DNA from: Dyella_B humi
GTDB taxonomy: Bacteria; Pseudomonadota; Gammaproteobacteria; Xanthomonadales; Rhodanobacteraceae
Assembly (NCBI RefSeq): GCF_044904605.1
Contig: NZ_JADIKI010000023.1
Location: 620,001 to 684,000 of the forward strand
Direction of reading: 5' to 3'
Length of the DNA: 64,000 nt
Shown piece after piece: positions 59,702-64,000 of the stretch (positions are counted from its first letter, which is position 1; every line of letters starts with the position of its first letter). Position numbers and translations under genes: made by a program. The notes beneath the pieces are model-generated. The model was given only the letters and a program-made list of their open reading frames with translations. It was not told the origin of the DNA and did no database searches.

Positions 59702-60637
59702 ATGTCTGCCGTCATCTGCGGATCGCTTGCCTACGACACCATCATGGTGTTCCAGGACCAGTTCAAGAATCACATCCTTCCGGACCAGGTCCACATTCTG
59801 AACGTCTCGTTCCTGGTGCCGCGGATGCGCCGCGAATTCGGCGGTTGCGCCGGCAACATCGCCTATAACCTCAAGCTGCTGGGCGGCGATCCGCTGCCGG
59901 TGGCGGCGGTGGGCCAGGATTTCGGCCCCTATCGCGAACACCTTGAACGTTGCGGCATCCGCTTGGACTGCATCCGCGTGTTCGAGGACCAGTTCACCCC
60001 GCAGTGCTTCATCACCACCGACCTGGACAACAACCAGATCACCGCCTTCCACCCCGGTGCGATGTCTAGCGCGCACGCCAACCACGTGCGCAACATCCCC
60101 GATATCAGCTTCGGCATCGTCGCGCCCGACGGCCGCGAAGCGATACTGCAGCATGTGGACGAATTCGCCGCGCGCGGCGTGCCGTTCGTGTTCGATCCCG
60201 GCCAGGCCATGCCGTTGTTCAGCGGCGAGGAATTCCGGGCGATGATCGAAAAATCCACCTACGTGATCGTCAACGACTACGAATCACAGCTCCTGCAGCA
60301 GCGCACCGGCTGGAGCGCCGAGGAAATCGCCTCGCGCGTGAAGGCGTACATCGTGACGCTGGGCCCGGGCGGTTCGTTGATCCACACCTCGGAAACCACG
60401 CATGAGATTCCGCCCGCGCGCGAGCGCCAGGTGGTGGATCCCACCGGCTGCGGCGACGCGTATCGCGCTGGACTCATCTTCGGCATCATGAACGGCCTGG
60501 ACTGGCCCACCGTCGGCCGCATGGCCTCGCTGATGGGCGCGCTGAAAGTGGAACACCCCGGCACGCAGAACCAGCACTTCACCTACGCCGAATTTGCCGC
60601 CAAGTTCAAGGAGCAGTTCGGCTACGCGCTGAGCTGA
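59702..60637 (+). CDS. PfkB family carbohydrate/nucleoside kinase
   Basis: The 311-residue protein has the PfkB pattern: an N-terminal AVICGSLAYDTIMVF, the Gly-Gly-containing FGGCAGNIAYNLKLLGGDPLPVAAVGQDFG, and the C-terminal catalytic motif VVDPTGCGDAYRAGLIFG with the Asp base. The closest named type in Xanthomonads is adenosine kinase, but ribokinase-like specificity for other nucleosides or sugars is possible. It stands alone upstream of DUF1304 (16 bases) and the M24 gene, in one rightward run. Confidence 0.88.
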   Translation: MSAVICGSLAYDTIMVFQDQFKNHILPDQVHILNVSFLVPRMRREFGGCAGNIAYNLKLLGGDPLPVAAVGQDFGPYREHLERCGIRLDCIRVFEDQFTPQCFITTDLDNNQITAFHPGAMSSAHANHVRNIPDISFGIVAPDGREAILQHVDEFAARGVPFVFDPGQAMPLFSGEEFRAMIEKSTYVIVNDYESQLLQQRTGWSAEEIASRVKAYIVTLGPGGSLIHTSETTHEIPPARERQVVDPTGCGDAYRAGLIFGIMNGLDWPTVGRMASLMGALKVEHPGTQNQHFTYAEFAAKFKEQFGYALS

Positions 60638-60653
60638 AGCGGAAAGAAAAGCC

Positions 60654-61013
60654 ATGTCGACCCTTGCCAACATCGTCGTCACGATCATCGCGCTGATGCA
60701 CGTATGGTTCCTGATCCTGGAGATGGTGCTGTGGGACAAGCCCGCAGGCCGGCGCGCGTTCGGCACCACGGCCGAATATGCCGCACAAACCAGGGTGCTG
60801 GCCGCCAACCAGGGGCTGTACAACGGCTTTCTCACCGCCGGCCTGTTCTGGGGCCTGATCGTAGGCGGCATGGAAGGTACGCACGTGAAGCTCTTTTTCC
60901 TGGCTTGCATCCTGGTGGCCGGCGTGTACGGCGGCTTCAGCGCCACACGCAAGGTGCTGTGGATTCAGGGGCTTCCGGCCGCGATCGGCATCGCCCTGGT
61001 GCTGGCGAGCTGA
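60654..61013 (+). CDS. DUF1304 domain membrane protein
   Basis: The 119-residue protein has four spans and the family elements IIALMHVWFLILEMVLWDKPAGRRAF, VLAANQGLYNGFLTAGL and VAGVYGGFSATRKVLWIQGLPA. DUF1304 proteins are small inner-membrane proteins of unknown role. It lies between the PfkB kinase and M24 genes, both in the same direction and spaced by only a few bases. Confidence 0.9.
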   Translation: MSTLANIVVTIIALMHVWFLILEMVLWDKPAGRRAFGTTAEYAAQTRVLAANQGLYNGFLTAGLFWGLIVGGMEGTHVKLFFLACILVAGVYGGFSATRKVLWIQGLPAAIGIALVLAS

Positions 61014-61017
61014 GCGC

Positions 61018-61689
61018 GTGGACGAGCACGATCGCGAAGCGGTCGGGCAGCGGTTCGATCCCGCGTTCATGCAGCGTGCCCGCGATCTGAGCTGGACGGC
61101 CCTGCGGGGCATTCGCGAGCGCATGCACCCCGGCATCAGCGAGGACGAAGCGCGCGCCGAGGCCATGCAGGTGTTTGCGGAACTGGGCATGGAGCGGCTG
61201 TGGCATCCGGTGATCATCCGCATCGGCCCGAACACCACCCGCACGTACCGGCAGCCTTCCCTGCCGGACGTGCGTTTGGGCGAGAACGACAGCTACTTCA
61301 TTGACTTAGGATTGGTCTTCGACGGCCACGAGGGCGACGTCGGCGACACCTTCGTGATCGGCCACGCGCCTGAGCGCCTGGCGTGTGCCCAGGCGGCGCG
61401 CGCGCTGTTCCACGACGTAGCCGGCATGTGGCGCCATGAGGGCTTAAGCGGCCGAAAGCTTTATGATTACGCCTGCGAGCGCGCCGAAGCGATGGGCTGG
61501 CGTTTCAATCACGCCATCAAAGGCCATCGCGTGAGCGACTTCCCGCACTCGGTGCACAAGGGCGGCGATCTGGGCGACCTGGACCACACACCTGCCAAGG
61601 GCCTGTGGATCCTCGAAATCCAGATTGCGCACCCTACCGAACCGTTCGGCGCTTTTTACGAAGACTTGCTTGTTGAATCTGCGCCATGA
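61018..61689 (+). CDS. M24 (pita-bread fold) metallopeptidase-like protein
   Basis: The 223-residue protein starts at GTG, five bases after DUF1304. It resembles the catalytic domain of creatinase/aminopeptidase P proteins: SYFIDLGLVFDGHEGDVGDTFVIG supplies two Asp ligands, HSVHKGGDLGDLDH a His region, ILEIQIAHPT a Glu and GAFYEDLLV a Glu. The N-terminal creatinase-like domain is missing, so it is a single-domain form. Substrate unknown. It is part of the rightward kinase-DUF1304-M24 set. Confidence 0.83.
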   Translation: MDEHDREAVGQRFDPAFMQRARDLSWTALRGIRERMHPGISEDEARAEAMQVFAELGMERLWHPVIIRIGPNTTRTYRQPSLPDVRLGENDSYFIDLGLVFDGHEGDVGDTFVIGHAPERLACAQAARALFHDVAGMWRHEGLSGRKLYDYACERAEAMGWRFNHAIKGHRVSDFPHSVHKGGDLGDLDHTPAKGLWILEIQIAHPTEPFGAFYEDLLVESAP

Positions 61690-61837
61690 ACGCGCTCGTT
61701 TCGGCAATGCTGCCTACACATTTGAAACGTACGCTGCGGACCATGGAGGGCCCCTTCACCACATATCACGCTCTCCCGTCCGGGAAGAGACAATAGCTTT
61801 CTGTTCGACAAACGACTTCTACTACGGAACCAAGACT

Positions 61838-63976
61838 GTGGCCCGCCAGAAACCTCTCAACCTCTATCGCAACATCGGCATCATCGCGCACATCGACGCC
61901 GGTAAGACCACCACCACTGAGCGCATCTTGTACTACACCGGCAAGAAGCATCAGATCATCGACGTGCACGACACGAAGGATGGCAAGGGCTCGACCACCA
62001 CCGACTACCTGGAACAGGAAAAAAAGCGCGGCATCACCATTCAGTCCGCCGCCGTGTCGACCGAGTGGAAGGGTCACCAGATCAACGTGATCGACACCCC
62101 TGGGCACGTGGACTTCACCATCGAGGTGAACCGCAGCTTGCGCGTGCTCGACGGCGCCGTGGTGGTGTTCGATGGCGTGGCCGGCGTGGAACCGCAGACC
62201 GAAACCAACTGGCGCCTGGCCGACCAGTACAACGTGCCGCGCATGTGCTACGTCAACAAGATGGACCGCATCGGCGCGAACTTTAAGCACGCCGTGGACG
62301 GTATCAAGAACCGTCTTGGCGCCAACATCGTGCTCTGCCAGGTGCCACTGGGCAGCAGCGACGACTTCATCGGCATGGTCGACCTGATCGCCGGCGCGGG
62401 CTATATCTGGGACAGCAGCGACAAAGACAGCAAGTGGGAGACGATCCCGCTGGACCAGGTCGCCGACCATCCGAAAGTCAAGGCATTCACCACCACCGCC
62501 GACACGGAATGGGTGTCCAAGCTCGCTGAGCTGCGCTCGCAGAGCATCGAAAGCGCCGTGGAAATGGACGACGATGCCATGCACGCCTACCTCGATGGTC
62601 AGGAACCGACGCTGGAAACGCTGAAGAAGTGCATCCGCAAGGGCTGCGTGGCCGGCAAGCTCGTGCCGGTGTTCTGTGGATCGTCCTATCGCAACAAGGG
62701 CGTGCAGCAGATGCTCGACGGCGTGGTCGACTACATGCCGTACCCGGGCGAGAACGGCGGCATCTCGATGGTGGACGAGGACGGCAACATCATCGGCGAA
62801 CAGGCTGTGACGGATGACGCCCCGGTGCGCGCGCTGGCCTTCAAGGTGATCAACGACCAGTTCGGCACCCTCACCTTCACCCGCATCTACTCCGGCGTAA
62901 TCAAGAAGGGCGACACGCTGCAGAACGTCACCCGTGGCAAGAAAGAGCGCATCGGCCGCATCGTGGAAGTACAGGCCAATGCCACCAAGGAAATCGACGA
63001 AGTGCGCGCCGGTGATATCTGCGCGTTCGTCTCGTTGAAGGAAACCGAGACCGGCGACTCGCTCACCGATCCGCAGCATCCGGTGCTGCTGGAGCGCATG
63101 CGCTTCCCTGATCCGGTGATCAGCGTGGCGGTGGAACCCAAGAGCCGCAACGACATCGACAAGCTTTCCACCGCGCTCTACAAGATGGTGAAGGCCGACC
63201 CGTCGCTGCGCATGGAAGTGGATCAGGAAACCGGCCAGACCGTGCTCAAGGGTATGGGCGAGCTGCACCTGGAAATCACCATCGACCGCATGCGCACCGA
63301 ACTGGGCGTGGAAGCGAACATGGGCAAGCCCAAGGTCAGCTTCCGCGAAGCGTTCGGTCAGACGGTGGAACACACCTACACGCACAAGAAGCAGTCCGGC
63401 GGTTCGGGCCAGTTCGCTGAAGTGAAGATGATCTTCGAACCCGGTGAACCCGGCAGCGGCGTGGTGTTCTCCGATGAAGTCGTCGGCGGCCGCGTGCCGC
63501 GCGAATACATCCCAGCGGTGGAACACGCCATCACGGTGGAATCGCGCGAAGGCCAGGTGGCCGGTTACGAAGTGCTGGACTTCAAAGCACGCCTGGTCGA
63601 CGGCAAGTACCACGACGTGGACTCCTCCGCACTCGCCTTCGAAATCGCCGGCCGCGCCTGCTTCCGCGAAGCGCAGAAGATGTCCAAGCCCAAGCTGCTT
63701 GAGCCCATCATGAAGCTCGAAGTAGTCACTGAAGCCGACTACCTCGGCGACGTGATCGGCGACATCAACCGTCGCCGCGGCTCGATCAGCGAACAGGGCC
63801 AGAAGGGCACCAATGCCTTCGTGCAGGGCTTCGTGCCACTGGCGGAAATGTTTGGCTACATCAACTTCCTGCGCTCCGCCACCAGCGGCCGCGGTACCTT
63901 CACGATGATCTTCGATCATTACGAAGAAGTGCCGGCGAGCATGGTGGCGAAGTTGATGGAGAAGGAAGCGAAGTAA
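61838..63976 (+). CDS. fusA: Elongation factor G
   Basis: EF-G moves tRNA and mRNA on the ribosome by GTP hydrolysis and helps recycle ribosomes. The 712-residue protein has the GTPase motifs IIAHIDAGKTTTTERIL (P-loop), RGITI (switch), DTPGHVDF and NKMD. Domain IV is present (GGSGQFAEVKMIFEPGEPG) with the loop SVAVEPKSRNDIDKLSTAL and the end EVPASMVAKLMEKE. A GTG at 61838 is chosen because ACGGAAC lies before it and homology starts VARQKPLNLYRNIG. It is not next to rpsL/rpsG, so it is probably a stand-alone copy. Confidence 0.95.
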   Translation: MARQKPLNLYRNIGIIAHIDAGKTTTTERILYYTGKKHQIIDVHDTKDGKGSTTTDYLEQEKKRGITIQSAAVSTEWKGHQINVIDTPGHVDFTIEVNRSLRVLDGAVVVFDGVAGVEPQTETNWRLADQYNVPRMCYVNKMDRIGANFKHAVDGIKNRLGANIVLCQVPLGSSDDFIGMVDLIAGAGYIWDSSDKDSKWETIPLDQVADHPKVKAFTTTADTEWVSKLAELRSQSIESAVEMDDDAMHAYLDGQEPTLETLKKCIRKGCVAGKLVPVFCGSSYRNKGVQQMLDGVVDYMPYPGENGGISMVDEDGNIIGEQAVTDDAPVRALAFKVINDQFGTLTFTRIYSGVIKKGDTLQNVTRGKKERIGRIVEVQANATKEIDEVRAGDICAFVSLKETETGDSLTDPQHPVLLERMRFPDPVISVAVEPKSRNDIDKLSTALYKMVKADPSLRMEVDQETGQTVLKGMGELHLEITIDRMRTELGVEANMGKPKVSFREAFGQTVEHTYTHKKQSGGSGQFAEVKMIFEPGEPGSGVVFSDEVVGGRVPREYIPAVEHAITVESREGQVAGYEVLDFKARLVDGKYHDVDSSALAFEIAGRACFREAQKMSKPKLLEPIMKLEVVTEADYLGDVIGDINRRRGSISEQGQKGTNAFVQGFVPLAEMFGYINFLRSATSGRGTFTMIFDHYEEVPASMVAKLMEKEAK

Positions 63977-64000
63977 TTCTTCGCTTTCCTGATGAAAAAC

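Noticed and set aside
57188..59868. Long plus-strand frames opposite mreC and mreB
   Set aside because: These are shadows of highly conserved genes on the minus strand. The translated sequences show no motifs.
61766..63919. A 717-codon open frame antisense to fusA
   Set aside because: It is a high-GC shadow. Its composition (rich in His, Val, Gly, Asp) mirrors the codon pattern of EF-G, and it has no ribosome binding site or recognisable domain.
1..64000. tRNA, rRNA, riboswitch or phage attachment sites
   Set aside because: I scanned the gaps by eye and found no T-loop (GGTTCGAATCC-like) or cobalamin-box patterns. A covariance-model search would be needed to exclude weaker cases.

Overview
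The window looks like a chromosomal segment of a high-GC gammaproteobacterium, most likely Xanthomonadales/Rhodanobacteraceae (Dyella, Luteibacter or Rhodanobacter-like). This is inferred from the style of the proteins (split B12-dependent ribonucleotide reductase, Xanthomonad-type RHS repeats, DUF4126 and DUF1304 proteins) and from the many small palindromic repeats. No database search was possible. I saw no rRNA, tRNA, CRISPR array or intact insertion sequence.

Layout. 1-3.5 kb: the end of a hybrid histidine kinase, a RidA-like protein, a carboxymuconolactone-decarboxylase-like protein and small hypotheticals. 3.6-6.7 kb: an AT-richer accessory patch with a membrane acyltransferase facing a methyltransferase/flavin-reductase-like gene pair. 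6.8-13.8 kb: mostly leftward envelope and hypothetical genes (OmpA family, DUF4386, DUF3592, secreted proteins). 13.8-31.7 kb: an accessory island. It holds a 5'-truncated P-loop ATPase and a 13-kb leftward array of five RHS genes, followed by three small membrane or secreted genes. A lipoprotein gene is divergent from the array. 32-37 kb: adenosylcobalamin-dependent ribonucleotide reductase in two genes (nrdJ and an nrdJb-like gene), separated by a histone H1-like gene, with a 374-residue intein in nrdJ. 37.3-45.4 kb: a DegQ-type protease behind a sigmaE-like promoter, a PstS-like/LysM fusion, an HAD phosphatase, an M17 aminopeptidase, an M1 lipoprotein peptidase and a DUF4126 membrane protein. 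45.6-59.4 kb: a long leftward cell-shape and lipoate cluster, mreB-mreC-mreD-mrdA-rodA-mltB-rlpA-dacA-ybeD-lipB-lipA-prc, with many ATGA overlaps. 59.7-64 kb: a PfkB kinase, DUF1304, an M24 peptidase-like protein and an EF-G gene.

The most unusual feature is the RHS array. Four consecutive genes each have a signal peptide, their own cysteine-containing N-terminal region and RHS repeats. All four stop at the same point, after NYNGTN or NYSGSN, with no RHS core or toxin tip. The fifth gene starts with its own signal peptide and resumes the RHS repeats about where the others stop. It carries the core and a 190-residue unknown tip. A four-helix membrane protein, a plausible immunity protein, is translationally coupled to its end. 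The arrangement resembles a two-polypeptide RHS cocoon of the TcB/TcC type with interchangeable N-halves. That interpretation is inference.

The intergenic spaces hold several short repeat families (C/G-rich inverted pairs, a nested GTGCGAAGCAC hairpin, a GGGGAAC inverted pair). One of these has been absorbed into the start of lipB.
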